A stretch of DNA of 64,000 bases, taken from contig VZRR01010919.1 of assembly GCA_013398015.1 (NCBI GenBank), positions 1,791,494 through 1,855,493 of the forward strand. The letters are read 5' to 3'. Position 1 is the stretch's first letter; each line of letters starts with the position of its first letter. Shown piece by piece: positions 53,301-64,000 of this stretch. The translations under genes were made by a program, and so were the position numbers. Under the pieces are notes generated by a model, which ran no database searches, was not told the origin of the DNA, and saw only the letters and a program-made list of their open reading frames with translations. The DNA comes from Oreocharis arfaki (taxonomy: Eukaryota > Chordata > Aves > Passeriformes > Paramythiidae).

Positions 53301-56300
53301 TAATGAAAAACTTCTTTACTGAGAGGGTGGTCAAACACTGGAAGAGACTTCCTAAAGTGGTGTTTGACAACCCGAGCCTGTCAGTATTTAAGAGGTATTT
53401 GGACAATGTTTTTCACAACATGCTTCAGCTTATGCTTCAGAATTAGCCCTGAACTTGTCAGACTAGATGATTGCTGTAGGTTCCTTCCAACTGAAACAGT
53501 TCCATCCTAAACATCAATCAGAACACTGGAGAAACCATACCAAACAAACAACACCAAGCCCCTCCAGAAAAAATACCCAAACCCCACAAAACACNTAATT
53601 TAAAAACCCAAAAAAACAAGCAAACAAAAAAAACCAACAAAAAACAAACACAAAACAACCACACACAAAAAAACCACCACAAAAAACCCAAAACCAAACA
53701 AAACAAAAAACAAACAAACAAACAAAAACAAAAAAAACCCCCACAACTTTGGAAAAGGCAATGAATCTGTATCTGCAGATCTGCCTGACTGTATTTGGCC
53801 AGTAAAATTTCATGGATTCCTACAAACTCAAATTACATACCTACAAGCTTATCTCCTGAACAGCTTTTAAAACATGTCTAAGAAATAGAAAACCTCAGCA
53901 TTAGCCAATAAGCCCATTTTGTATCACCACAAGAAAACTGCTGAATGAAAGCAAGTTAAGACTAGCCAAAAAAGTTTAAGTACAGTCTTCCAAAGCTCTG
54001 TAGATAACATACCTACAGTCCAATTCTTAAACAACACTTCTAACTCTCACATGATAATTCTCTGTGAGATAATGGCTCCACAAGAATGGAAGGCAATTTA
54101 CAGTCAGAACTGACAGACAAGAATTCTTGTGTGAGAGGAAGTTAACACTGCACAGCTCAGTTTCACTCATGGGAAACAAAAGCAGTATTTGAAAATGCAT
54201 CACCCTCACTCACTACAGTGGAAAAAGCAATAGGACCTGTAAATGATGAATCTCTGAGCACAGAACATGTCATAACATCCCTCCTTCAAGCCAGAACAAC
54301 TATCCTGGGATAAGGACTGTGAATGAAAAATTTTATACTGTTCCTCACAGCATCCTTCAGGATGTTGTCCAACTGTGGGATGAGCAGGTTCATGGTGCAA
54401 CGGGTGAAGAACTGGCTGAAGGGCAGAGCTCAAAGAGCAAATCAGGCTGTACCTCACTGGCAACCAGTCATGCAGCAAGCTTCCTCAGGGCTCAGTTCCA
54501 GGGCAGGTTCTGCTCAATACATTCATCAATGATCTGGATGCAGCATTTAAAAGCACCATGAGCAAGTCTGCTGATGATACCAAACTGGGACATGCCATCA
54601 ACTCTCTTGAGGGACAGGAGGCCTTGCAGAAGGATCTAGATAGATAGACTGGGCCCTGGGCAATGGTTAATGGGATGAAATTTAATGGGTCAAAATGCTG
54701 CACACCTAGGATGAAGTAACATCAGGCTCAAGTCTAAATTGGGAGAGGAGTGGATGGAGAACAGCCCTGCCAAGAGGGATCTGGGGGTGCTGGCTGGCAG
54801 CAGCTCAGTGTGAGTCAGCAGGGTGTGCCCTGGAACCCAGAGGGCAAAACCCCATCCTGGGGTGCATCAGGCACAGCACAAGCAGACAGCCAACAGCAGT
54901 GACTGTCCTGCTGCACTCAGCCATGGGGGCCTCACCCTCAGTGCTGTGTGCAGTTCTGGGCCCCACACATCCAGAATGTCAAAGCCCTTGGTTGCATCCA
55001 GAGGAGGGAAACAAAGCTGGTGACAGCACTGGAAGGCATGTTCTCTGAAGAGCAGCTAAGGACTCTGGACTTGCCTCATTCTGTGGAAACGAGGCTGAGA
55101 GGCAACCTCATTTCTCTCTACAGCTTCCTCAGAAAAGCGAAGTGCAGAGGGAGATGCTGATCTCTTACTGGTATACAGTAATAGGATGAGCGGGAATGGT
55201 CCAAAGCTGCACCAGGGGAGGTTCAGACGGGAAATAATGAAAAACTTCTTTACTGAGAGGGTGGTCAAACACTGGAAGAGACTTCCTAAAGTGGTGTTTG
55301 ACAACCCGAGCCTGTCAGTATTTAAGAGGTATTTGGACAATGTTTTTCACAACATGCTTCAGCTTATGCTTCAGAATTAGCCCTGAACTTGTCAGACTAG
55401 ATGATTGCTGTAGGTTCCTTCCAACTGAAACAGTTCCATCCTAAACATCAATCAGAACACTGGAGAAACCATACCAAACAAACAACACCAAGCCCCTCCA
55501 GAAAAAATACCCAAACCCCACAAAACACATCTTTCCTACCTAATTATAGAGTGAAAAGCACATAGCATAAAATTAGGCAAAAAGGCAAGCATTTAGAAGA
55601 TTCAAAGCAAGCAGACAGATCTCTTTAGAATACTACGGTAGACACAAGGTTTCTAGGAATTTCTGCTATTTTGGATACGTTTAAAGAAGGAATTGCAAGG
55701 AAAAGTGACTCAGGTGTTGTGCTGTAAAACAAATCTCACAAAAACACCTCAATAAAACTACCAGTCTTGTGATTTTTATCAAAGAGAACAGTCACAAAAT
55801 GTATAGCTAGAGTGAAGAGAGAGTGGAGTTAAGGACCACTAACAGAAAGCCTGTGAGTCACTGAAGAACTGTTTACAGATCCTATAGCAAATGATGCCAG
55901 CAGTCACAAGGAGCTCTCAATTCTACACGATCCTGTATGACAGCCTTTCTAGGGAGGAAGCCCATGTCCTCCCATGGAACTCCTGTTTTATAACAGCGAA
56001 CTGTAGGGAAAGCTTACTAAGAACCTGTTCAAAGATTGCAACAGAGGAGGTATCAAGTTAATCTAGAAGAGCAGACAGCTTAAACATCCAAGTAGCAAGT
56101 TTGCAGAGTACTAGTAAGCCTTTAAAGACAAACAATTGCTTCTGGCAAATTGAAGACAAAGCTGCAGTGAACAAATGACAGGGACAAAAATTCCCTAGAA
56201 GCAGCAAAATTATTAGACAAGGTAAAAGCACTGCTACGTAAAGTTAAAGACTCAGGTTGTCAAATATGTTCTTGAAGGACTAGAGTAACTGAAGATACAC

Positions 56301-59300
56301 ATTTTGCCATCTGCAAAAAGTAAGTAGACAGACAGGTAGTACTCTCTACACTCACTATGACCTCTCAAAGAAAAGTGGGATCCTTTCTTTCAATGAAGAG
56401 GTACATTCAACTCTTGCCTGCATAAAAAAATAAGCTTGCTAATTACTTGCTCTGCATAGAATTTTCTCCACATATGATTCATGTAATCAAAAAGAATAAA
56501 CAAAAAAATCCTCTATAGTTACTTCAGGTGGTGGTTCTTGGTCATTCTTCCAAGATGCATCTGAACCTTTTTCCCTAAAAGAAAAAAAAAACAACAGAAA
56601 ACACAGATTAGACAATCCAGACAAAGGAAGGCTAACACTTTCTATAAGGTATCAGGTCTCCTACTACAGGAGCTTCCTGTTCTCTAAGAGTTATTTGTGG
56701 GTTTTAATAATGTTTTGAAGCAAATAGTAATGTATACATCAACTTAGGACTTCATTAGATTTGAAAAATCTCCTACTTCAAGTGATGACTGAGTTTTGCA
56801 TCCAGCTAATACCAAGTTCTAGTCAATATTTACTCAAGAAATCCTTTTGAACCTCTAATTGCTTTGAACCTGAATTGAGGCAGTTCACTGCAACTTTCTT
56901 GGGCTAACTGCTTGTCTTAGGTTACAGTGTAAGATGCAACCAAAAGTATGTATTCTATCATCATCTGTTAAATCCAGGTGGGGCAGGGTTCTTTATCTCT
57001 TCCCTGACACAGCCCCGATAACTCCCTCCAGAGGGATATCTGTCTGTTAATGTGCCATCCAGCCTCACTGCATGACTCATAAAATTTCATCATCCCATTG
57101 TGAGATGCTCCACCCAGGGGGAGGAATCAAGCATTCCTACCTGGATATAATCTGAGGTTTGGAACACCACAGGCAGCCCTTACCTGCTGGGCTCCCAGAG
57201 GACAAGAGCTACCCCAGGACCTTCAGAGGAAGGCCAGACCCTTCTACAGACTCACCGCTTCAATAGAACCACATCCATCACTTCAGGAGGACTGCAGCCA
57301 CCATTTAACTGGACTGCTACCACCACCCTGCCGGACAGGGTGTCAGGTTGTATCCTGACTCTGTCAGTGTTCCTGTACAACTGCATTTATTTATTTTAAT
57401 TTTCCTACTAAATTATAATTCTGACTTGTGATCTCCCACTGGTTTGTTTTCAAGCTAGTACACTGCTGACTACAATCACAAGCATTCTTATTCTCCTGGT
57501 TTCAGTACATGTATTTTCAGCTAAAAAGAACAATGAACTCATTCAGCAGGACACAGGCTTTCAGTATAACTACAGCAAAGTAAATTCAGAACCAAAAGAC
57601 CCTCAATGCTTGGCCTACAATCCTATTAAGACTGTGTTAGCTAGATAACTAGGTTTCACCTTCTATTTTGTCAAAAACATAAAATTAAATTGCAAGGCAA
57701 AAGACATTTAAAGAAGCAAAAGCTCAATGGTCTTGCCTGACAAGCACCAAAATAAATGTGAATTAGTCTAATTTACTTCACCTTCTGCTAAGCCCTTCAC
57801 TAAAAATTAAGTCATTTCTTTGATTAGCAAAGAATTTGTGAAATAGATTTAAATTATGTTGCGAGTAGTCTGTTGAGGGTTTTTCCCATGCTGCTCACAA
57901 ATTCAATGTGTTTTGCTCTGAAATGTCAAAGCACAACCTTTATCTATGCAGAAAAACTTCATAAAACAGTGCAACACTGACAATTCTTATTTGCAAAATA
58001 GAACCACACAGTTAAAAATATCAACATGTTCAGTGTGAAATGTCTTCAGTCAGTGCCCTAATAACCACGGGGTTTTTAAGTATTCATCAAGTGAGCAACA
58101 ATCAAGTAGCAGTAACTACAAAAAACTACATAACCATCAGCATCAGCAGCCTAGACTTCAGAGATCCTTAGGCACACCCATGAGAGCACTGTCATCTGAA
58201 GGTACATCGTGCCACAATCCCTAACCATAAAACTGAAGCTCAACTTCTACATGTCATAAGAAAACCATAAAGAGACATCAGCCTTTGAGATTATGAGCAT
58301 TAGGAAGGCAAGGAAGACATTTTAAAGTTCAATTAGAAGAAAACGTTACAGGGAGGAAGAGAAGATAAGGACTCTACACAAGTAATTTCTCAGCTACAGA
58401 AAACTTTTTTTTTATTATGAACTGAACTTGTTTCTTCCTTTCAGCTTGTTATTTTGGAGCAAGACATGCCTGCCAGAAATACCAGAGCACACAAGAATCT
58501 CCAAGACCTGTGGTCATTTAGCAATACATAACATCACTGACTGCAAACTTTAAACCTTCCAAGGTCAGGCAGCTTATCTCACTCTCCCAAAGCAGCCTCC
58601 CTCATTCCAGAAAAAAACCCCTGCTTTTCATTCTCCAAGATATTAAGTATCTTCTGCAATGAACAATATAGTAATTCTTTGATTTCTGAAGTCAGATACT
58701 CTAAGATCTGGAAGTCTAACAAAAGGTAATTCAGAGAAATCATGAAAATACATGAGCTTTTTAGAATTGTGTTTCAGGCAATATAACACAAGTCTATCTT
58801 TAGCAATAAATTATTTTGCATTCAAAAAGTTCTACACTACACTTTCACTTATTTTTCTATAAAGTGTAAGGCTTATTCATAGCACTGCAACTTTGTACAA
58901 TGCAAGCAGATTGCATTTCAGATTTCAGAAAAAGCTTCAAACTCAGTGTTTCTTTCAGATCTTAATTCCTTTCCTTTTCAAAGTACCGTAACAGTTTTGA
59001 ACAGCAGTTTTAAAACTTCAAGCTCGTAATACTCCAAAATCTGGTCTGCACACAGTCAAAATAAGAAAAAAAACCCCAAATTATTGGTTATCAAATTTGC
59101 CATCTAAGGTCCAAAAGTCTTCTAGTGGATCACTGACCAAAGCTTGACTTCTCCACTATCCATACCACCTTCTTAGAGCATTAAGGTTTCTCCATCTAGC
59201 GTTGCAGACCACAAGTCAGAAATCAGAAATTCTTCATGTTTTTAATGAAACCTATGTAGTGAAAAGGCAGCTTCAACCAATAGTACCAAACGCCTCACAC

Positions 59301-61947
59301 AAGCTTAAGAAATTGTACTGACAAACCCCAGAAATAAAATATTGTTTCAGTGTACCGTAACTTAAGTCACACTACTCATCCTAACGAAGGCAAGAAACAA
59401 AGTCTGAAGCGTTCTTAGCTGTGGAAGCCATGGATGTCTGAAGCATCTTGCCCAGGTTTCAGGATTTTACCACCTATAGCAGTGCAGTACTACCACATGA
59501 AAAATGGTTTCCAAAACTATTTCCAAAGCATGAAACAAGCTAAAACGCAAGTCTCCCATCTCAGATGCTGAGTATAGCACTCAGTTATTGATGCAGCAAG
59601 CAGATGATAAAAGTCTGTGCAGTTACTGTGCTAAGCAACAAAGTTTAATAGCGCAAATCAAAGACCAGCTGGCATCAAAATGCTGCAGAAAAACAAACAA
59701 GCATCAGAGCAAGAAAGTGATCTATTTTGGTCCTCACTGAAGGGAAGAAAATATGCTTGTTGCTTGCACAGAAATGAGGAAGTTAAAAAAAAAAACAGAC
59801 TCCTGCAGGTCTGGCTACATGTTTGATTAAAGAAAATAACTGTTCAGTATGAATACTGGCACAGCTGTAATGAATGCAGGCAATTAACCAACCCCTGAGA
59901 ACTAACCCTAACAAACAGAGACTAAGCCACTTGTATGACAAAAGATATTTAACCTTGATCAACATATTGATTATTATACATCAGTTATTAGAACATTAAT
60001 ACCTACCTAGCTGTCATTTATGATGTTTTATTTCTTAGTCTATCTTTGAATACACTTCCCTCTAAATGGCATCAAGTCCTATTTATGCATGCTACTTTCC
60101 TCAGTCAGAATGGGACACACAAACACTACTGAGAAGTTTCTGAACATCATACTACATTGTCACTCAAATCTCTCCCCTCTTGCAAATTTACAGAGGGTAA
60201 TTTTTATCTAGAATTGTTATCCTCCAACTATATAATATTTATTGATAATTACATTTCAATTATCGCCTTGTAATATGAAATAAAAAATTAATACAAACTT
60301 GTTCAGAAGGCAAATAAGTTTATTATCAGTTCTGAAACTATACAGGAATCTAAAGAACAAAAAAATCTGTAAAGTTCGGCTTGAAAAAACTGTCTTTTTT
60401 TATACTCATGTATATGTGTGTCAGAGGGTGTGGAAGAAGTATCAATGAACTTTTCTGGTTGTGGTATTTTAGTTAACAGCAACATAAAAAGATAGCAAGC
60501 TTAATATTAGCAGAATAAGAAGCTAAACTTTAGTAATTATAGCACTTTAAAAGCTTGCAGTTTACAGCTACTCTTTATGGTTTTCAAAGGCAAAACATAC
60601 AGAGTCTTGTGACTACAGCACAGTTGAGAATATCTAAAGGAAATACAAAGCTTAGTGTCAAGCTTAGTACCAGAGGTTCTCACGGAAGACTCAACTTCAA
60701 TTCAACATTTTTAGCCATATTAAAAAAACATTATAACCAGATTAGAGAAGAAATCAGACTCACTGTTTTAGTTTCTCTGCAAATATATACTGGGTGAAGT
60801 CCTCCACTGATGGAGCAAAATACATGCTGTCTTGCACATTAATACCTTTTGCTTTGATATGCTCAGAGCTGTTAAATCTTATCACATAAAAAGGATGTGA
60901 AACAGGACCAAATATCTCAAATATCTGAAAGAAATAAAATTAAAATGTTTAAATAAACTACCTTGAGTAGATAGCTATTTCATTGTAGACAATGATATTT
61001 AAGAAGTCCAACACATTTTCAAAATGCAGCATCAAATAAAAGTTCCTTTCAAACTATAGTTTTATTTCCGGATTTTCTTTTAACAGTCTAGTTCCCCAAA
61101 TACTGTTTGTTATAATGTGGAAAAGTAAGTTCTCACATCCTTAGTAATCCTTCCTTTTGTCAAATCTCTATTTTTCTGTGTCTGTTATTCTTTCAAGTCT
61201 CTCAACACTTCGAACACCTCCCGATCCTTTTTTCCCTCAAAGTTCATCTTTACAAGATGCCTTTACATCAGTTAGCACTTGTTCCCCAAATCCATGGAGA
61301 GCAGAGCATCTTGCCATGTTTTCCAGAACATCTTCAACTCAGGCTAAGTTTGTTCCACTCACATCTAGCATTCAAAGATATTTCAGTAGTAACCATAGTA
61401 GACGATGGCTTTCTTTTTAAAGAAAACAGGAAATTCAATGCAACAACCCTCTCAGCAAACATTCTTCACTGGCCTTGTATCAGAACAGCACAGCATAGAA
61501 GAAAACATTCTCCATTTTTCATGAAACTTCACGGTAACCTCTGCCCCTCTCTGGCAGTAAAAGAGCACAGCCTGTTATTCCAAGACATCATACATCTGGA
61601 AAGCAATCTCTTCTACTCCACAAGCACTCTCATCGAATACTGGAAACTCACCAGATACTGTAATTCTCTAAGGATGCAATTAATTCCAGGTTAGGAATTC
61701 TTGAGATTAAAAGAAAACATGAATACAGCAAGAGTCAAAGGCACAAAGAAAAACTGTATATCAAGGAAACATTACCTTTCATTCAGTCAACTTCAACTCT
61801 ACTTTTCTGCTAAAGAATACTTCCGATTTTATATTAGAATAACAAGTTTTTATTTTATACACACCTTTCCTGCTGCGTGCCGATCTTCTTTAAAAATTAT
61901 GCTTTCCTCATTTACTGGAGGTAGGCCTCTCAGTGATTCAACTATTA
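46965..61947 (-). CDS. NAF1: NAF1, C-terminal five coding exons (gene continues beyond the right edge)
   Basis: NAF1 binds the dyskerin-NOP10-NHP2 core during assembly of H/ACA RNPs (snoRNPs, scaRNPs, telomerase RNA) in the nucleoplasm and is later replaced by GAR1. The coding sequence joins 61947-61865, 60924-60764, 56574-56523, 50028-49923 and 47383-46965 on the minus strand, 821 nt, giving about 272 residues plus stop. All introns shown are GT-AG and every join keeps frame (phases 1, 0, 2, 0, 1 at the five exon starts). Domains in order: the Gar1/Naf1 core (VIVESLRGLPPVNEE through FAPSVEDFTQYIF), a short acidic linker (DFSDDEKERE), a lysine-rich stretch (KQKKKKPQSQGRKKVR), and an RG/proline-rich tail ending PPQFRHY. 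Human NAF1 is about 494 residues, so roughly the N-terminal 45% is outside the window. Identification rests on recognised family sequence; no frameshift or internal stop is seen. Confidence 0.95.
47384..49922 (-). other. NAF1: NAF1 last intron
   Basis: This 2.5-kb AT-rich intron has a GTGAGT donor and a TTTAG acceptor. I see no repeat family or internal gene; ORFs up to about 110 codons on both strands have no recognisable domain. Confidence 0.85.
49923..50028 (-). CDS. NAF1: NAF1 exon, acidic then lysine-rich linker
   Basis: This 106-nt exon encodes ALDFSDDEKEREAKQ, then KKKKPQSQGRKKVRPETLPS. The acidic DFSDDE motif followed by a basic cluster matches the NAF1 linker; the basic part resembles a nuclear localisation signal (inference). 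The acceptor follows a run of about 14 pyrimidines (CTTTAAACCAG) and the donor is GTGAGT. It starts in phase 0 and leaves one base for the last exon. Confidence 0.92.
51664..51812. repeat. A/C-rich low-complexity tract, copy 1
   Basis: About 150 bp consist almost only of A and C in irregular CAAA, CAAAA and CCAAAA units, with no fixed period. In the NAF1 pre-mRNA the tract reads as G/U. Long minus-strand ORFs rich in F, V, C and L are translations of this tract, not genes. Confidence 0.9.
52405..53512 (+). mobile_element. CR1 LINE fragment (RT to 3' region), copy 1
   Basis: Translated pieces match CR1 ORF2 in order: VQRVKNWLKGRAQRAN, then FINDLDAAF..SADDTKLG around the reverse-transcriptase active site (usual FADD reads SADD), then PHIQNVKALGCIQRRETKL, CEEQLRTLDLP, and a 3' part with GGTTCCTTCCAACTG. 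Frameshifts and stops break the ORF, so it is inactive. The CR1 octamer tail is missing or diverged (ends near AACAGTTCCATCC). It lies antisense in a NAF1 intron. Confidence 0.85.
53596..53746. repeat. A/C-rich low-complexity tract, copy 2
   Basis: This is the duplicate of 51664-51812, one C longer (CCCCC against CCCC), right at the assembly N. A low-complexity tract at a contig end is a typical cause of a failed merge. Confidence 0.9.
54339..55446 (+). mobile_element. CR1 LINE fragment, copy 2 (same insertion represented twice)
   Basis: The sequence matches the CR1 at 52405-53512 apart from four listed substitutions within this part. It is probably the same genomic insertion seen twice rather than a separate element. 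Confidence 0.85.
56523..56574 (-). CDS. NAF1: NAF1 small exon, linker after the core
   Basis: This 52-nt exon encodes (Q)EKGSDASWKNDQEPPPE, a stretch conserved in vertebrate NAF1 just after the core fold. The acceptor is TTTTTCTTTTAG and the donor GAA|GTAACT. It is far too short to be found by ORF length, but it fits the frame of both neighbours and its sequence is family-specific. Confidence 0.93.
56575..60763 (-). other. NAF1: NAF1 intron holding a solo LTR
   Basis: This 4.2-kb intron contains an LTR at about 56966-57452. The remaining sequence is AT-rich with no recognised elements. Confidence 0.85.
56966..57452 (+). mobile_element. Solo LTR, ERVL-like endogenous retrovirus
   Basis: The segment has LTR features in order: a possible TG start, a TATA-like GGATATAATC at about 57143, a GC-rich middle, the conserved block GGGTGTCAGGTTGTATCCTG with CTGACTCTGTCAGTG, then a T-rich stretch with a variant poly(A) signal (ACTAAATTATAA). 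From memory this resembles LTRs common in songbird genomes. No gag, pol or env sequence is adjacent, so it is probably a solo LTR left by recombination. Ends are approximate and no target-site duplication was found. It is antisense to NAF1. Confidence 0.7.
60764..60924 (-). CDS. NAF1: NAF1 exon, main part of the Gar1/Naf1 core domain
   Basis: This 161-nt exon runs from IFEIFGPVSHPFYVIRFNSS to FAPSVEDFTQYIFAEKLK. It is the most family-diagnostic part of the protein: FG-V-HPFY-(V/I)RF and the FTQYIF end of the barrel are conserved among NAF1 proteins. The acceptor is TTATTTCTTTCAG and the donor GTGAGT. It starts in phase 0 and leaves two bases (CA) of a glutamine codon completed by the next exon. 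Confidence 0.95.
60925..61864 (-). other. NAF1: NAF1 intron inside the core-domain coding region
   Basis: This 940-bp intron splits the Gar1/Naf1 domain between AAGK and IFEIFG. A 145-codon plus-strand ORF inside it (61257-61694) has no recognisable motif and is most likely chance. Confidence 0.85.
61865..61947 (-). CDS. NAF1: NAF1 exon, start of the Gar1/Naf1 core domain
   Basis: This 83-nt exon encodes (V)IVESLRGLPPVNEESIIF followed by KEDRHAAGK, the first strands of the Gar1/Naf1 beta-barrel. The acceptor is a long pyrimidine tract ending ATTTTAG and the donor is AAG|GTGTGT. The exon takes one base of its first codon from an upstream exon that I could not find before the window ends, and it finishes on a codon boundary, joining in frame to IFEIFGPV. 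Confidence 0.93.
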
Positions 61948-64000
61948 CTAAAATGGAAAGAAAAAAAATCAATTAGAACTTAATGTTTCAACAGCATGTA
62001 GTTGATTGCAGCAAAACTTAACAAACCACATTATTTGTCTACTTAAGTTCGTAGAGCTACAACCAAATACTCTTGCACACATACAGAAGTACTCAGAATC
62101 ACACACCCCTTCTCCAATGATACATGAGTGGTAATACTTATACTGCTTACAGAATTATTGTTCTCTGGGGTAAAGAAAGAGTCCTAAGAATCAGACCAGA
62201 ACACAAAACCTGTCTGGCAGTTCAGTCACAGTAGCTACTGACCGTGTTGTCTATATATGCACATAGACAATCTGATACACATTCTGCAATTTAATGCCAT
62301 ATAAGTCTCATACTATATTTGGGCCTAATGATGATAAAACTTCTCTACCTGTCAAACAACAGAATGCTCCATTAAGCATTCTCAATGCCTGTCCATCAGC
62401 AAATAAAGTCACTCAAGCACTTAGTGTCACTCAGACTCCAACAAAAGCTCAAGATCATCACTGTTAAATTTACGTAACAGGACTTTTAGCAATCAACATG
62501 TCACCAAGCTAAAAGTTACTGCTACTACTGCAATCTGTAAAAACCCTGTCAAACAAGTATGTGACAATTCTACAGGCTTAACAGTTCACTGAATTTCAAG
62601 AGAATTTGTGAAATCAATTTCTTTTGTGCCTACCTTTAAGATAAAATATACAGTGAAAGTACCCAATGTGTTTTTTAAACCTCATAAGAAACATACCTCA
62701 GCAAAAAAAACCCCAGAGAAACATCCAAACAAAAAACCCTACAAAAAACAACACACCAAAAACTCTCAGATAATGTTCTCAACTTGATTCACCACACATG
62801 GCCTCCAGCCTTCAGCAGGCTAAGAAAAATATATTCAGAAAATGTACGACATGGCAGTCCCATGAAACTTAGGAGAAACATTACCACCTGCAGCCTATTT
62901 TACTTACAGTCTCCCCTACCCCAACCCAGCCTAAATTATCAGCTTCTACTCTTGCAGGGCCCAAAGTACAGCCCCAGGGAAGGTTTCTCATATACACCAA
63001 AGATGTTTACTTTCCAGGCCACAACCCACACAGAGAATTTTTCACTTCTCTTAAAGTACCTGAAGCAAAACACAGCAAAAATTTTATTAAAATTCTGATA
63101 CACTGAGGAGAAGTTCACAAAAAAGTACTGTCATTTTGCTTTCAACTACTGCAGAGCAAGCATGAACCTACACTGCTCTAGCCTCAAATTTACCTCACAG
63201 GATGAAATATCCAAGTTACAAGTACCACCCACTGCAGACTGACGAACTTGGAAGCTTGCTACAGAGAACAGCAGAGATTCTGAGAGACATCAAAGGAACA
63301 GAAAAAGAATACTGATTGTTGCGTCAGAATAACATTTGTGGTTTCCAAATGAGACATCAACTCCTCAGACTACATACAAAACTGGTATACCGAAGTATCA
63401 CTTTAGTTCAAAAATCAAAAAACAACCCCCAATTAGCCGGAATCCCTAATACGGCCACAAGTCAACTGAAATTCAGGCCTTTTTCCAGAACAACTGAAAA
63501 GAAACTAAAATGTGGAGAAGGAGGAGTCAAAAAGCAAGGTAGTAAAGGCAAGAAAAATAATCACAGATGTCCCGGGGGTTTACGCCATTCATACAGTTTT
63601 ATTTTATGATTATTAGCTTGTTTTCTAACTTTCAGCAACGAATCTAATTCAACTCTTCATACATTTACATTACACAAAGTAGGATGCAGCCTGAAGAATT
63701 CACCTATCAGTAAACTGGTATTTGAAAAGATTATACTCACCAGTGAGGATTAGAATTAAGGATGATTTTCAAAACCGCAGTATTTAAACCAGCTTTGTTT
63801 ATACCTTCCTCCCATTTTAGACCAAAACTAAGAATAATAGCAAGTATGACTCAACTTTTTTCAAAAACCTGTTTTTAAACTACCATTTTAGCTGAAGACT
63901 GCCTTCTTGAAGTCCTCATTATTATCAATAAGCAAGAAAGGGCAAAGTAGAAAAGAACCAGATTACTACCTTCCACACCCTCCAATCTGCTTCCTGCAAA
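61948..64000 (-). other. NAF1: Partial NAF1 intron at the right edge
   Basis: No upstream NAF1 exon could be supported in these 2 kb. I looked for the preceding NAF1 segment on the minus strand and did not see it. An A/C-rich tract lies at about 62700-62765. Confidence 0.6.

Larger units (their letters stand above)
51663..53594. repeat. Tandem block, copy 1 (probable assembly duplication)
   Basis: These 1932 bp recur at 53596-55528 with a single N between the copies. I count seven substitutions (51861, 52116, 52119, 52338, 52712, 52713, 53111) and one extra C in copy 2 near 53740, about 0.4%. The block holds an A/C-rich tract and a CR1 fragment. Confidence 0.95.
53596..55528. repeat. Tandem block, copy 2 (probable assembly duplication)
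   Basis: This is the second copy of 51663-53594, beginning right after the N at 53595 and ending where unique sequence (ATCTTTCCTACC) resumes. Differences from copy 1 are spread through the block, as expected of two haplotypes. Confidence 0.95.
50029..56522 (-). other. NAF1: NAF1 intron holding the duplicated CR1 block
   Basis: This intron is nominally 6.5 kb long but contains the 1.93-kb block present twice around an N at 53595. If that is an assembly artefact, the true intron is about 4.6 kb. The flanks 50029-51660 and 55529-56522 show nothing beyond ordinary AT-rich intronic sequence. Confidence 0.85.

Noticed and set aside
61257..61694. 145-codon plus-strand ORF
   Set aside because: It lies inside a NAF1 intron on the opposite strand and shows no domain.
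63970..64000. Possible upstream NAF1 exon ending GGAAG|GTAGTA
   Set aside because: The phase would fit the next exon, but the encoded residues do not resemble the expected NAF1 segment, and most of it would lie outside the window.
1..64000. CRISPR arrays, operons, tRNA or rRNA genes
   Set aside because: No regularly spaced repeats, cloverleaf or rRNA sequence was seen; the DNA is vertebrate nuclear sequence.

Overview
The window is nuclear DNA from a vertebrate, almost certainly a bird. The evidence is spliced exons with GT-AG borders, AT-rich non-coding DNA with many stop codons, and interspersed repeats that are nearly all CR1-type LINE fragments, several ending in the CR1 3' signature (CCTTCCAACCC... 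ATTCTATG octamers). There is also one solo LTR of a kind I associate with songbird ERVL-like elements, so a passerine is plausible but not proven.

One gene is firmly supported: NAF1 on the minus strand, the assembly factor of H/ACA ribonucleoproteins. Its last five coding exons lie at 61947-61865, 60924-60764, 56574-56523, 50028-49923 and 47383-46965. They carry the Gar1/Naf1 core fold, an acidic/basic linker and an RG/proline-rich tail. A short 3' UTR ends at tandem AATAAA signals at 46696-46705. The N-terminal exons lie to the right of the window. All four exon-exon joins keep the reading frame, so the gene looks intact here.

Positions 1 to about 46,670 look like a gene desert downstream of NAF1. 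I found no convincing gene there, only CR1 fragments (about 19365, 23990, 27780, 29913, 32840, 39195, 42800 and 43945), simple repeats, AT-rich tracts, a few islands resembling conserved non-coding elements, and one unidentified exon-like minus-strand ORF at 20353-20712.

Two places are probably assembly artefacts rather than biology. In each, a block appears twice in tandem with exactly one N between the copies: 19533-19910 / 19912-20289, and 51663-53594 / 53596-55528. The second lies in a NAF1 intron and doubles a CR1 element.

I see no sign of a new biological system. The most interesting true sequence features are a CR1 insertion with a 12-bp target-site duplication and an internally inverted segment (29901-31230), a compact pair of overlapping palindromes at 14876-14930, and the unidentified exon-like ORF.
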